64,000 bases of DNA from Desulfoglaeba alkanexedens ALDC (lineage in GTDB: Bacteria > Desulfobacterota > Syntrophobacteria > Syntrophobacterales > DSM-9756), in contig NZ_CP040098.1 of assembly GCF_005377625.1 (NCBI RefSeq), forward strand, positions 868,001 to 932,000. Reading direction: 5' to 3'. The position numbers were made by a program, and so were the translations under genes. How positions within the stretch are numbered: position 1 is the first letter of the stretch; the number at the start of each line of letters is the position of its first letter. Shown here piece after piece: positions 27,674-37,297 of this stretch. The notes below the pieces were generated by a model that was not told where the DNA came from, ran no database searches, and worked only from the letters and a program-made list of their open reading frames with translations.

Positions 27674-29098
27674 TCAACCCTTTCGTTCCAGCCGCACCAC
27701 GCATTCCACGTGCGGGGTGTGCGGAAACAGATCGAAGGGTCGAACCTCCATGATTCGATACCTTTCCTGGAGGAGCGAAAGATCCCGGGCCAGGGTTGAA
27801 GGATTGCAGGAGACCGCGACAATACGCCGAGGCGCCAGTTGCAGCAGCGCGGCCGTCACTTTGGGATGCATGCCGGCCCTCGGAGGATCCGTCACCACCA
27901 CGTCCGGACGGCCCAGCCCCGCCGGAGCATCGGACGCCTGACCGATGACGTCCTTCAGGTCCCCGACGCGGAACCGGCAGTTTTCGATGCCGTTCAACGC
28001 GCAGTTCCTGTAAGCGTCCTCCACGGCTTCCGCCACCGCCTCGAAACCGGCGACGGCCCGCGCCCGACGAGCCAGAAAGAGCGCGATACTTCCCGTTCCA
28101 CAGTAAAGATCCCAGACCGTTTCCACCCCCGTCAGCCCGGCGAACTCGCGGACCGTGCGGTAGAGCGCTTCCGCTCCCAGTGGATTGGTCTGGAAGAAGG
28201 AATGGGCGGAAATGCGGAAGGTGAGGTCTTCGAGCCTTTCTTCGATGAAGCCCGGACCGAAGCAGGTTCGGGATACCGGCCCCACGGCCACCTGGGCGCG
28301 CGAGGTGTTCACCGAGTGCACGACCGTGGACAGCGCGGGAAAACGTGCCCGGAGCGTTTCCGCCAGGGCGTCCACGGCGGAGGCGCCCCCAGGAAGGTCG
28401 CCGGTGATGAGGTGAGCCAGCATCTGCCCCGTGCGCTTGCCGTCGCGAAGCACCAAAAACCTCCAGAACCCCCGGTGGTTTCGGATGCTGTAGGCCGGCA
28501 GCCCGCTTTCGCGGCACCACTCACGGACAAACCGCAAAATCTCCATGGATTCCGGAACCGGGAGATGGCAGCGGTTCACGTTGAAGACGCGATCGAAAAA
28601 ACCGCGGACGTGCAACCCCAGGGCGAAGCAACGGTCGTAGACCACCTCCTGGGCGGCGATTTCTTCGGGCGAAAGCCAACGCTGGTCGGAAAACGTGTAC
28701 TCCATTTTGTTGCGGTAGCCGGTCACTTGAGGGGAAGGCACCGCATCGGAAACCACCTCTTCAGCCACACCTTCGAGATGCTGGAGGCATTCCAGCACGT
28801 GGCGCCGCTTCCAGTAGAGCTGTCTTTCATACGCCAGGTCCTGCCAGCGGCAGCCGCCGCAGACGCCGAAATGCTCGCAGAACGGTTCCCGGTAGTCCGG
28901 CGTCTGCCGGAGAACTTCCAACAGCTGAGCTTCCGCGTGGTTTCGTTTTTTCCTCGAGATGCGCACCCTGGCCCTTTGACCGGGAAGGGCCCCGTCCACG
29001 AAGACGACGAAACCGTCCACCCGGCTGAGGGCCTGGCCCCCGTAGGCGAGTTTTTCGATTTCAACGTCCAGTTCCCGGCCTTTCTTGAACGTCGTCAT
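27674..29098 (-). CDS. rlmD: 23S rRNA (uracil-C5)-methyltransferase, RlmD family
   Basis: SAM-dependent RNA m5U methyltransferase of 474 residues. N-terminal TRAM domain (about 1-60), a [4Fe-4S] motif CEHFGVCGGCRWQ with a later Cys, central insertion, and a Rossmann domain with VWDLYCGTGSIALFLA. The catalytic motifs are VTDPPRAGMH and the nucleophile region AVSCNPSTLARD. Family members methylate U1939 or U747 of 23S rRNA; RlmD versus RlmCD specificity is not decidable here. First gene of its operon. Confidence 0.9.
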   Translation of the reverse strand: MTTFKKGRELDVEIEKLAYGGQALSRVDGFVVFVDGALPGQRARVRISRKKRNHAEAQLLEVLRQTPDYREPFCEHFGVCGGCRWQDLAYERQLYWKRRHVLECLQHLEGVAEEVVSDAVPSPQVTGYRNKMEYTFSDQRWLSPEEIAAQEVVYDRCFALGLHVRGFFDRVFNVNRCHLPVPESMEILRFVREWCRESGLPAYSIRNHRGFWRFLVLRDGKRTGQMLAHLITGDLPGGASAVDALAETLRARFPALSTVVHSVNTSRAQVAVGPVSRTCFGPGFIEERLEDLTFRISAHSFFQTNPLGAEALYRTVREFAGLTGVETVWDLYCGTGSIALFLARRARAVAGFEAVAEAVEDAYRNCALNGIENCRFRVGDLKDVIGQASDAPAGLGRPDVVVTDPPRAGMHPKVTAALLQLAPRRIVAVSCNPSTLARDLSLLQERYRIMEVRPFDLFPHTPHVECVVRLERKG

Positions 29099-29277
29099 GG
29101 TCTCCTTGTTTGCTCACCAGACATCCATACGATCGAGCGTACCTCATCACCAACATGCTGCATCCCTCTGAAGCGGGGGCTTCACATCCGCCGCTTCAAG
29201 GCTCCGGCGGCCGGCCCGCTGAAGTCGCCAACAGGCTAAGGTGTGCGGACGCTCGGCGGCCGTAAAGCAAAAGTCGG

Positions 29278-29305
29278 TTGCATCCCAAGCCGCTTATGCT
29301 AATAA
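29278..29305 (+). promoter_or_regulatory. Possible promoter of the UbiA-UbiE-UbiD genes
   Basis: TTGCAT (29278-29283), 16-base spacer, TAATAA (29300-29305). It lies in the 273-base divergent gap between rlmD and the prenyltransferase, about 67 bases ahead of the latter's start. The match is moderate, and a TTGACT at 29318 is an alternative -35 without a good -10. Confidence 0.35.
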
Positions 29306-29371
29306 ATGTGCTCGTCCTTGACTAGCGGTTTATCCCAAACGTACCCGATTTTCTCGATCCCGGCGGCCGTC

Positions 29372-30232
29372 ATGCGGTTTCGTTCGCTTTTCACCTACGG
29401 CAGGTTGATCGCCTTCAGCCACACCATTTTCGCCCTTCCTTTCGCACTGGCTTCGGTGGTCCTGGCGGCGCAGACCCATCCTTTTTCGTGGGGAAAACTT
29501 CTCTGGATCGTCATCGCCATGGCCGGAGCCCGATCGGCCGCCATGGGCTTCAATCGTTACGCGGACCGGCGGTACGACCGGCGGAATCCTCGGACCGTCA
29601 GCCGTCCTTCCGTCACGGGGGAAATCGGCTCCCGGTCCCTGCTTCTTTTCGTCGGCGCCTCTTCCGCGGTTTTCGTGGGAAGCGCCGCCATGCTGAACCG
29701 CCTGTGCCTGTGGCTGGCCGTCCCCTGCCTGGCGGTCCTCTTTTTCTATTCCTACACCAAGCGCTTCACGGTCTTTTCCCATCTTTTCCTTGGATTCGCC
29801 ATCGGCCTGGCTCCAGTGGGAGCCTGGATCGCTTGGACCGGCGGCCTGGACCCCCGGATCCTTCCCCTTTCGCTGGCGCTCATGACCTACATCGCCGGAT
29901 TCGACATCTTGTACGCCTGCCAGGACGTCGACTTCGACCGCAGGGCCGGGCTGCATTCCATCCCCTCACGCTGGGGCATCCCCGCCGCCCTCCTGATTTC
30001 ATCAGCCCTCCACGGCGCCACCTTTCTGCTGCTCCTGGCACTTCAGCCGCTTTTCCAGTTGGGGCGCATCTACACAGCGTTGCTCGTCGTCATCGGTTCC
30101 CTGCTCCTCTTGGAACATCTTCTGGTCCGGCCCAGCCGACTGGACAAGATCCCCATCGCTTTTTTTCACGTCAACAGCGCGGTCTCCGTCCTGCTTATTC
30201 TGGCGATCTTCCTGGACCGCGCCTTCGTCTGA
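29372..30232 (+). CDS. mqnP: UbiA-family polyprenyltransferase (MqnP-like)
   Basis: Integral membrane prenyltransferase, 286 residues, about eight helices. Both Asp-rich motifs are visible: NRYADRRYDRRNPRT and DVDFDRRAGLHSIP. The enzyme attaches a polyprenyl chain to an aromatic acid. With UbiE and UbiD family genes 15 and 90 bases behind it, the likely product is a menaquinone precursor in the futalosine route (MqnP role); ubiquinone synthesis is unlikely in an anaerobe but not excluded by sequence. The ATG at 29372 gives the family N-terminus; an earlier ATG at 29306 is possible. Confidence 0.85.
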   Translation: MRFRSLFTYGRLIAFSHTIFALPFALASVVLAAQTHPFSWGKLLWIVIAMAGARSAAMGFNRYADRRYDRRNPRTVSRPSVTGEIGSRSLLLFVGASSAVFVGSAAMLNRLCLWLAVPCLAVLFFYSYTKRFTVFSHLFLGFAIGLAPVGAWIAWTGGLDPRILPLSLALMTYIAGFDILYACQDVDFDRRAGLHSIPSRWGIPAALLISSALHGATFLLLLALQPLFQLGRIYTALLVVIGSLLLLEHLLVRPSRLDKIPIAFFHVNSAVSVLLILAIFLDRAFV

Positions 30233-30247
30233 AAGGCTTCCCCCACC

Positions 30248-30967
30248 GTGAAACCCGTCTCCATAGACAAGAACCAGCGACGCATCCGAGAGATGTTCGA
30301 TGGCATCGCGGCCACCTACGATTTCCTGAACCATTTCCTGTCCGCCGGGCTCGACCTGTGGTGGCGGCGGTCCGCCGCCCGTATCCTGGCTCCCGCTCCT
30401 CGATCCCGCCTCCTGGACGTGGCCACGGGAACGGGAGATCTCGCTTTCGCCGCCCTGGCCCGCGAACCCTCGCTGCACATCATTGGAGTCGACCTCGCCC
30501 CGGAAATGTTGAAACGGGCCATGGCCAAGGCGGAAGCCCGGCGGATCGTTGACGGCCGCTACCGGGTCCTGGTCGGCGACGCCCTTCACCTTCCCTGTCG
30601 CGACGGGTCTTTCGACGCGGTAACCATCGCCTACGGCATTCGAAACGTCCCCGACATGGGAGCGGCCTTGCAGGAATTCCACCGGGTCCTCAAAAGCGGC
30701 GGCCGCCTGTTGATCCTCGAATTCAGTTTGCCCACCCACCCTCTCTTCCGATGCTTTTACCTCTTCTACTTCGAAACCGTGCTCCCGGCGGTGGGCCGCT
30801 GGATATCCCAGGACCGGGAAGCATACGAATATCTTCCCGCGTCGGTCGGGGCCTTCGTGAGCCCCGACGCCATGGAAGCCATCGTCCAGCGGTCGGGGTT
30901 CCGACCGGAATCGGTGACCCCGCTCCTGGGCGGGGTCACCTACGTCCTCACCGCGCGGAAGCCTTGA
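30248..30967 (+). CDS. menG: Demethylmenaquinone methyltransferase (UbiE/MenG)
   Basis: SAM-dependent C-methyltransferase of 239 residues, last step of menaquinone synthesis. Motif I is LLDVATGTGDLAFAAL, preceded by the family block MFDGIAATYDFLNHFLSAG. Downstream IAYGIRNVPDMGAALQEFHRVLK and LEFSLPTHPLFR are UbiE signatures. It lies between the prenyltransferase and the UbiD-type decarboxylase on one strand. Confidence 0.92.
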   Translation: MKPVSIDKNQRRIREMFDGIAATYDFLNHFLSAGLDLWWRRSAARILAPAPRSRLLDVATGTGDLAFAALAREPSLHIIGVDLAPEMLKRAMAKAEARRIVDGRYRVLVGDALHLPCRDGSFDAVTIAYGIRNVPDMGAALQEFHRVLKSGGRLLILEFSLPTHPLFRCFYLFYFETVLPAVGRWISQDREAYEYLPASVGAFVSPDAMEAIVQRSGFRPESVTPLLGGVTYVLTARKP

Positions 30968-31057
30968 ACATGTGGAAACCCAGCGGCGCGGCGGTTCTTT
31001 TTGGGAAGCGGGCCGATTCGAACCGCGGGCAACCTGAAACCCAACGAAAGTGAAACC

Positions 31058-32896
31058 ATGACCCAGAGGGCTTACCGAAACCTTGGAGCATTTGCGGCCG
31101 CCTTGGAAAAGGCCGGAGAACTTTTGCGCATCCAGGCGCCCGTATCCAGAGACCTGGAGATCACCCAGATCACGGATCTTGCCAGCAAAAGCCCCGGAGG
31201 CGGCAAGGCGCTGCTTTTCGAAAACGTCACCGGCAGTCACTTTCCGGTGCTCACCAACGCCTTCGGAAGCGAACGCAGGATTTGCATGGCGCTGGGGGTG
31301 CCCGATCTGGATGTGCTGGCTCACCGTGTCCGGCGATTCATCGAAATGGAGCCGCCCAAGTCCTTTGGGGACGCCGTCCGCCTGCTTCCCCTGGGCTGGG
31401 ATCTCCTCCGGTTCTTCCCTCGCCGGGTCAACAAGGCACCCTGCCAGGAAGTGGTTTATCGGGACCGGGCCGTGGACCTGGGCATTCTTCCGGTCCTCAA
31501 GTGCTGGCCCCTGGACGGCGGCCCCTTCATCACGCTTCCTGTGGTGATCACGCGAAGCCTGAAGACAGGAAGAAGGAACGCCGGCATGTACCGGCTCCAG
31601 GTCTTCGACGCGAAGACCACGGGCATGCACTGGCACATCCACAAGGACGGGTCCCACTACTATCAGGAATACCGAAAGGCCGGCCGGCGCATGCCGGTGG
31701 CCGTCGCCATCGGCACCGACCCCGCGACCACTTACGCGGCCACGGCCCCTCTTCCCCGGGGCGTGGACGAAATGATCCTTTCCGGATTCATCCGCCGAAA
31801 GCCGGTCCCCATGGCCCGGTGCCTGACCGTGGACCTGGAAGTTCCCGCGGAAGCCGAGTTCGTTCTGGAAGGCTACGTGGATCCCGAAGAACGCCGCCTG
31901 GAAGGCCCCTTCGGTGACCATACGGGCTACTATTCCCTCACCGACGAGTACCCGGTCTTTCATGTGACGGCCGTCACCCACAGGCGGGGAGCCGTCTACC
32001 CGGCGACCGTGGTGGGCCGGCCGCCCATGGAAGACTGCTACCTGGCCAAGGCCACCGAGCGGCTCTTCCTGCCCCTGCTGAACGCCGTGCTTCCCGAAAT
32101 CCGCGATTACTGGCTTCCCTGGGAAGGCGTCTTCCACAACATCACGGTGGTGGCCATCGACAAGGAGTATCCCGGACATGCACGCCGCGTCATGAGCGCC
32201 CTCTGGGGGCAGGGGCAGATGAGCTTCTGTAAGGCGCTGGTGGTGGTGGACGCGGACGTCGATTTGAAGAACCCGAGGCGGCTCCTGGAGACGATCCTCA
32301 ATGAATCGGACCTGGAATCGGATCTATACGTGACGGAAGGCGTCCTGGACGTCCTGGACCACAGCGCCCCGGAACCCCTTTTCGGCGGCAAGGTGGGCCT
32401 GGACGCCACCCGCCGGCTGGCGGGCGAAAGAGGCCGCGCACTTCCGGAGGCTCCACGCCTTCCCGACATATCGAACGTCCACAAGGCGCTGGAAGACCTA
32501 TCGGGAGCCTTCACCGGGTTCTTGGTTCCGCACCTCGCGGTTCGCAACCCGGCGCTCCTCTTGAACGTCGCCAAGGACGGTTCCTTCTCAAGCCGCCGGC
32601 TGGCCACGCAGCTCCTGGAACACCCCGGGTTGACGGCGTTTTCCATCGCGTGCCTCTGCGACGCGTGGATCGACCTGAACGACGCCTCGCTGGTCTTATG
32701 GAAGATTTTCAACAATGTGGACCCAAAGCGGGACATCTTGAAACGGGGTCGACGCATCGTGGTGGACGCCACCCGGAAGGGACCGGAAGACGGCCACGAC
32801 CGTCCGTGGCCCGACGATATCGTGATGGATCCGGAGGTGGTGGAACGCGTCCGCCGCCGGGCGAAAGAACTGGGCATCGAGGCGTTCCTTCACTGA
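31058..32896 (+). CDS. mqnL: UbiD-family decarboxylase (MqnL-like)
   Basis: Prenylated-FMN-dependent aromatic acid decarboxylase of 612 residues. Family landmarks are MYRLQVFDAKTTGMHWHIHK (prFMN/metal site), EGPFGDHTGYYS with the catalytic Glu/Asp network, and a C-terminal WKIFNNVDPKRDI. The long form matches the MqnL/UbiD branch. It needs a UbiX-type flavin prenyltransferase, which is not in this window. I start at ATG 31058; an in-frame Met at 31001 would add 19 residues. Confidence 0.88.
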   Translation: MTQRAYRNLGAFAAALEKAGELLRIQAPVSRDLEITQITDLASKSPGGGKALLFENVTGSHFPVLTNAFGSERRICMALGVPDLDVLAHRVRRFIEMEPPKSFGDAVRLLPLGWDLLRFFPRRVNKAPCQEVVYRDRAVDLGILPVLKCWPLDGGPFITLPVVITRSLKTGRRNAGMYRLQVFDAKTTGMHWHIHKDGSHYYQEYRKAGRRMPVAVAIGTDPATTYAATAPLPRGVDEMILSGFIRRKPVPMARCLTVDLEVPAEAEFVLEGYVDPEERRLEGPFGDHTGYYSLTDEYPVFHVTAVTHRRGAVYPATVVGRPPMEDCYLAKATERLFLPLLNAVLPEIRDYWLPWEGVFHNITVVAIDKEYPGHARRVMSALWGQGQMSFCKALVVVDADVDLKNPRRLLETILNESDLESDLYVTEGVLDVLDHSAPEPLFGGKVGLDATRRLAGERGRALPEAPRLPDISNVHKALEDLSGAFTGFLVPHLAVRNPALLLNVAKDGSFSSRRLATQLLEHPGLTAFSIACLCDAWIDLNDASLVLWKIFNNVDPKRDILKRGRRIVVDATRKGPEDGHDRPWPDDIVMDPEVVERVRRRAKELGIEAFLH

Positions 32897-32960
32897 AGCG
32901 GAACCACCGGCCGGGCGTAACGGCGGGACCCCCTGGGATCGTTTGACGCAGGAAAGGTGT

Positions 32961-33908
32961 TCAGTCCGTCAACTGGCTGGCCCAGACAGGATTTATGATT
33001 TTTTTGTTTTCGAGCTTGAGGCAGGCGTAGATGACCTGGTTCAGGGGTGTCTGAATTCCCGCTTCCTTGCCGAGACGCACCACCATGCCGTTCAGGGCTT
33101 CGATCTCCATGGGCCGGTGCCATTCCAGGTCCCGAAGCATGGAGCATTTGAAGCGCTTGTTGTAGGACTGGGCAAGCTCCATCGACTGCCGGACCACGTC
33201 GTCCTCAAGGGCGATGCCGCGCTTTCGGGCCAGCGTTTCCACTTCCCGCATGACGTTTTCCAGCAGGTCGCGGGTTTCGGGGCTGGCCAGAACCAGGCCC
33301 AACGTTGAACGCGACAGGGTGCTCACCCCGTGCACGCCGCAAATGAAAAGAAACTTCGACCACAATACCTCGTGGATACGGGTGGTCAACTCCGCATCGA
33401 TCCCGGCTTTCAAGAAAACGTCCAGCACGGCTTCGGCACGAGCCGTCCGTTCGCCGTTGAGTTCACCGAACACCAGGCGCCCCGGCTTGCCCGTATGTGC
33501 GATCACTCCGGGGGACGCGATGGTGGACTCGATGTAGGCGGTCCCGCCCATCACCCTTTCGCGGCCGAAATGGGCGCTCAGTTTGTCCACGTTGTCGATC
33601 CCGTTCTGAAGCGAAAGCACCACCGTCTCTTCCACCACCATGGGCTCGGCAAGCTGGGCCGCTTGATCGGTATCGTGGGACTTGACACAGAAAAGGAGCA
33701 GATCCACGGGCCCGATTTCGTCCGCTTCGGCGGTGGCGTGAATCCTCACCCTGAAATTCCCGTGGTTGGTGACCAGCTCAAGCCCCTCGTCCTGGAGCGC
33801 CCTCAAGTGCTTTCCGCGTGCGATGAAGTGTATGTCGCTTCCGGAACGCGCGAGAAGTCCTCCAAAGTAGCCCCCGACACCGCCGGTTCCCATAACCCCG
33901 ATCTTCAT
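32961..33908 (-). CDS. panE: 2-dehydropantoate 2-reductase
   Basis: NADPH-dependent reduction of ketopantoate in pantothenate/CoA synthesis, 315 residues. N-terminal Rossmann motif VMGTGGVGGYFGGLLARSG, the segment LLFCVKSHDTDQAA, SLQNGIDN and the catalytic Lys in LWSKFLFICGVHGVSTLSR, then the C-terminal helical domain with SMLRDLEWHRPMEIEALNG. It ends convergent with the UbiD gene, 64 bases apart. ApbA/PanE paralogues with other ketoacid substrates exist, so the substrate is probable, not certain. Confidence 0.85.
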   Translation of the reverse strand: MKIGVMGTGGVGGYFGGLLARSGSDIHFIARGKHLRALQDEGLELVTNHGNFRVRIHATAEADEIGPVDLLLFCVKSHDTDQAAQLAEPMVVEETVVLSLQNGIDNVDKLSAHFGRERVMGGTAYIESTIASPGVIAHTGKPGRLVFGELNGERTARAEAVLDVFLKAGIDAELTTRIHEVLWSKFLFICGVHGVSTLSRSTLGLVLASPETRDLLENVMREVETLARKRGIALEDDVVRQSMELAQSYNKRFKCSMLRDLEWHRPMEIEALNGMVVRLGKEAGIQTPLNQVIYACLKLENKKIINPVWASQLTD

Positions 33909-33957
33909 GGACCGCCCCTCCGTCTCCCTTTAATCCCCCCGCACAAGGATTTCTGTT

Positions 33958-34242
33958 AACCCAGAACCAGGAACCCAGAACCCAGAACCCAGATTTATGT
34001 GGGTGGAAGCTAAACGAACGTACTTATACCGCCACGGATAATCGCCGTCAAATCAAAGAAAAACCATTGGTTCCAGACGCCTTAGAGCTTCTCCAAAACA
34101 AGCTCATAAACTCCCCTCGTTCCCAAGCTCTGGCTTGGGAACGGCCTTGTGGATCGAAGCTGGAGCTTCTGCACAGTTGTGTTCCCAAGCTGGAGCTTGG
34201 GAACAAGGTGGAAGTGGGGCCACGGCAAGCCGGCTCCTACAG
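33958..34242. repeat. Repeat-filled gap between panE and the nuclease gene
   Basis: The 365-base gap 33909-34273 holds no gene. It contains an AACCCAG heptamer run (33958-33993, about five units, one imperfect), two palindromes with arms GTTCCCAAGC/GCTTGGGAAC (34119-34142 and 34181-34204) joined by a segment with GAAGCTGGAGCTTC and GCACAGTTGTG, and a REP-like half (34222-34242, CGGCAAGCCGGCTCCTACAG). The stretch just after it (34262-34285) nearly matches 55909-55930. Confidence 0.8.
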
Positions 34243-34273
34243 ACGATCGGCCCGGTTTTCCGTTAGGGTATAC

Positions 34274-37063
34274 TCAGACAGCCTCTTGTCGCTCCTGCGC
34301 GCAATGAGTGACGTCTTGCAGAAAAGCGCTACAAAGGAGCGCATACGGACACTCCGAAGCACAACCCCGATCCTCGCCGCTCCATCGCGGTACCAGTTCG
34401 CCACGCAATAGGGCCGCGAGCGCCTCGCCGACCCGCGTTTCCCAGTCGGCGAGGAAGGTGTCCAGCTGCCCTGAATCCTTGAGTACCACGATGTGCCGGA
34501 CGTTTCCGGCGGAGGTGAGTTCGATGAATCCGGCTTCCAGGCGGTCCGATTCCAGGCTCAACCCGGGCACGACGCCCCGCTTCACCGCCAGCAGGTACGC
34601 GGGCAGCTGGGGCCGGGACATTTCAGTGAAGATTTCCTTCGTCGAAGGCGGCCGACCCGTCTTGTAGTCCCAGCAGATCCATCCTTCTTCAGGATGATGA
34701 TCCAGCCGGTCCAGGCGACCCTTGAGAGTCACCGGAACGCCGCGGATTTCGAGCCCCTGGAACGCTCTTTCGGCAAAGACCCAGGACCAGCCCGACTCCA
34801 GCCGCTCCCATTCCTTTTCCAGCCACACCACCAAAAGTCCTCTGACCGCCTCCCCCACGCCGAGTAGTCGCTTTTTTTCGACCTGCCAGTAGGCTATGGA
34901 ATCGACCTCGCGCCAGGCCTTCGCCAGCTGATCGCGCAGGAGCGCTTCGAGGGTCTGGAAATTCCAGCGGGCCGGCTCTCGGCGCTTGATCTCCTCCGCC
35001 CGGGCGCTGAACGCGGCCAGTATCCCGTGCACCGCACGGCCCCGCTCCCTGGGGTCCAGCCCCCGAATCGCATCAGGAAGCGGCTCGACGCCCAGCACGT
35101 GCCGAAACAGGTAGAGGCAAGGACACTTGAGGAGCGTCTCCAGTTCCGTCGCTTGGATTTGCCGCGGGACGAGTTGTTCCGCCAGGGCAGCCGGCAGGTT
35201 CGTTGCCGTCGAAACGGCCGCCGGGTTCATGGCTGCGGCGGCCGAAGTCGCAGGCTCCAGAGTCCCCGGCCCTTCCAACGATTTCGCCGCGGCTCCCGAT
35301 TCAGCATGGCGGCCGGCCAGAGCCGCCAGGCCTTCCGCCACCCAGGAAGCCCGCTGAAGCGCCGGTCCAGGGTCCAACCAGACGCTGGAAGTCCCCGAGG
35401 ACCGCTCCCTTTCCTGCAACCAGAAAGGAGACGGCGGGAGCGGTTCTCCCTTCTCGTCGGCTCCAGGCCGTGTGAACACCACTTCCGGCGCCACGGCCAG
35501 AAGCTGGTGGAAGAGATGCTCCCCGAATCGCAGCTGGCTTTCCACCGTACCGCCTTGAACCGCGCTCCTTTCCTCCCGCGACAGGAACGGAAAAGACCGC
35601 GCCGGCTGGGGAAGGACGCCCAGGACCAGGCCGGGCACGTAAAGCCTCCTGAAAACCAGGCCGCGGGCTTCCAGTGCGCCGATCACCTGGAAGCCGGCCT
35701 CTTCCGTCCCCTTCCGCTGAACCACCACCTGCCGGGCCGCCTCCCGAATCCACCCAAGGAAGTCTCCGCCCGTCATCGCCTCGTCCCCGAACGCCTGTTC
35801 GAAAGCCGGCAGAACCTGTTTCAGATGCTTCCACTCGTTGCGGTCCTCTTCCCCGGAAAGTACGGGAAATTCCAGTTCTTCCCAGGCGGCCCGAAGGGCG
35901 CGCACCCAGTCGGACCCCGAACGAAGGCCCGTCGATCGAAGGCCGGAAACCGCGCGCGCAACCTCTTCGCCTCCCTCCGGAAGCACCGCGCGCACCTCGG
36001 GAGGCACGACCGACAGCAAGAGCGCGAGGCCTTTTTCCACCGCCTTTTCCCGCCACAGCCGATCCCACCGGCACAGGGCCCGCGTTCGGGGGGCAAACCT
36101 GCCGAAATAGGGCGAACGAAAGAGGCTCAACAGGTCCACACGCCGCTCCCCCTGGACGGCAAATTCCAGTGGAAGCAGCCCGGCGCAAAATATGGGCGAT
36201 CGTTCCAGTGAATCGCCGCCGGGAACGTTGTAGGCGGCCAGAGAACCCTGGAGCGGGGCTCCGTAGACATCGGCCAGAAGTTTTCGGAATCCATCCCGAT
36301 AGTGCTCTGGATCCAGCAACACCACCGCGGTTTCATGAAGCGCCCCTCGGCGCGCATCTTGGTCCAGCCGCTCAAGAATGCCGTGCCTTTCCTGTTCTCG
36401 ATCCGCAAAGGCGAGAAACGAAGCGTTTTCCGCGTTCCCTTGAGGAAGGGGAAAGACCCTGGCCCCTTCTTTCTTCACCAGCATCTCCAGGAGCCGCTTC
36501 TCCCAGGTTCCGGCGAATTCGAAACCCACGGCCGCCACAGGCCCCGAGGCAAGCCTTCGTCCGCGTTCCCGCGCTTCGACCAGCCGCCGGGGGAGTTCGG
36601 CTTCGTGGAAGAATCCGGCGGTCTCCATTCTTTCCCGAAATCGCCGCCAGACCCCGCGCCGCCATTGCACCAGTTCGTTGGACGATCCACCTTCGCCGGG
36701 ATCCAGCCCGTAGCGGAGGCACCACCTGAAGGTGTCGTCCAGTTCAAGGACCAGTGCGGCGTCTGCAGCCAGCGGCCCCGGCGGCGGCTGGTTCCGCAGG
36801 CAGTCGCTCAGCACGCGCCAACGGTACAGGGCGCGCGCCGGCATCTCCTTCGGCCACGCCGATTCCCAGATCCGCCTGAGAAAACCGTTCAGTGAAAAGA
36901 TTTGAGGCCTTTCCCAGCCGCCGGATTCCGTCGCGGCGCGGGCGAGTCGCCAGGCGTAGAGCAGCTGGTGCGCCAGCCGCTCACTTTCCGTGATGACCGT
37001 CACGCCCTTTTCCAGAAGAGCGGCGAGATGTTCCTGGAGAGCCTGGTTCGTCATAGTCTGCAC
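34274..37063 (-). CDS. PD-(D/E)XK nuclease, AddB/RecB-like DNA repair protein
   Basis: A 929-residue protein with an N-terminal UvrD/AddB-like fold lacking a Walker A motif (so probably no ATPase) and a C-terminal RecB-family nuclease. The nuclease motif is GRLDRLDHHPEEGWICWDYK, with an upstream RGRAVHGILAAF His. Four Cys, KCPCLYL at about residue 655 and CASECPYALLC near the C-terminus, fit an AddB-type [4Fe-4S] staple. The family is annotated as a probable DNA repair protein. No AddA-like helicase is adjacent, unlike addAB operons, so either the partner is elsewhere or it acts alone. Divergent from the cysteine synthase fusion. Confidence 0.8.
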   Translation of the reverse strand: MQTMTNQALQEHLAALLEKGVTVITESERLAHQLLYAWRLARAATESGGWERPQIFSLNGFLRRIWESAWPKEMPARALYRWRVLSDCLRNQPPPGPLAADAALVLELDDTFRWCLRYGLDPGEGGSSNELVQWRRGVWRRFRERMETAGFFHEAELPRRLVEARERGRRLASGPVAAVGFEFAGTWEKRLLEMLVKKEGARVFPLPQGNAENASFLAFADREQERHGILERLDQDARRGALHETAVVLLDPEHYRDGFRKLLADVYGAPLQGSLAAYNVPGGDSLERSPIFCAGLLPLEFAVQGERRVDLLSLFRSPYFGRFAPRTRALCRWDRLWREKAVEKGLALLLSVVPPEVRAVLPEGGEEVARAVSGLRSTGLRSGSDWVRALRAAWEELEFPVLSGEEDRNEWKHLKQVLPAFEQAFGDEAMTGGDFLGWIREAARQVVVQRKGTEEAGFQVIGALEARGLVFRRLYVPGLVLGVLPQPARSFPFLSREERSAVQGGTVESQLRFGEHLFHQLLAVAPEVVFTRPGADEKGEPLPPSPFWLQERERSSGTSSVWLDPGPALQRASWVAEGLAALAGRHAESGAAAKSLEGPGTLEPATSAAAAMNPAAVSTATNLPAALAEQLVPRQIQATELETLLKCPCLYLFRHVLGVEPLPDAIRGLDPRERGRAVHGILAAFSARAEEIKRREPARWNFQTLEALLRDQLAKAWREVDSIAYWQVEKKRLLGVGEAVRGLLVVWLEKEWERLESGWSWVFAERAFQGLEIRGVPVTLKGRLDRLDHHPEEGWICWDYKTGRPPSTKEIFTEMSRPQLPAYLLAVKRGVVPGLSLESDRLEAGFIELTSAGNVRHIVVLKDSGQLDTFLADWETRVGEALAALLRGELVPRWSGEDRGCASECPYALLCSAFLQDVTHCAQERQEAV

Positions 37064-37199
37064 TCTGTGAAGGCTTAGCGTTCGAAGGATGCGGAATCCA
37101 TAAAAATCGCGAGGGTTTCTTTTACCTCTTTTCGGCCGAGGGAAAAAGCCGCAAGAGAACCGCCGCTGAGCGCCCCGCAGTGCCGGCCAGGGAAACGTT

Positions 37200-37229
37200 T
37201 TGACAACATTTCCGGTATCCGCCTATATT
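37200..37229 (+). promoter_or_regulatory. Predicted sigma-70 promoter of the cysteine synthase fusion gene
   Basis: Consensus TTGACA (37200-37205), 18-base spacer, TATATT (37224-37229). Start of transcription near 37236, giving a leader of about 60 bases before the ATG at 37298. Confidence 0.75.
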
Positions 37230-37297
37230 CTAAAGGCTTCGCCTCGGGCGGCCGCCTTTGGTCCTTACGGCATTTCAGCTGGAGTCTCTCATCCGCT

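Noticed and set aside
30002-32179. A 725-codon minus-strand frame across the UbiA, UbiE and UbiD genes
   Set aside because: It is antisense to three well-supported genes and has no domain of its own.
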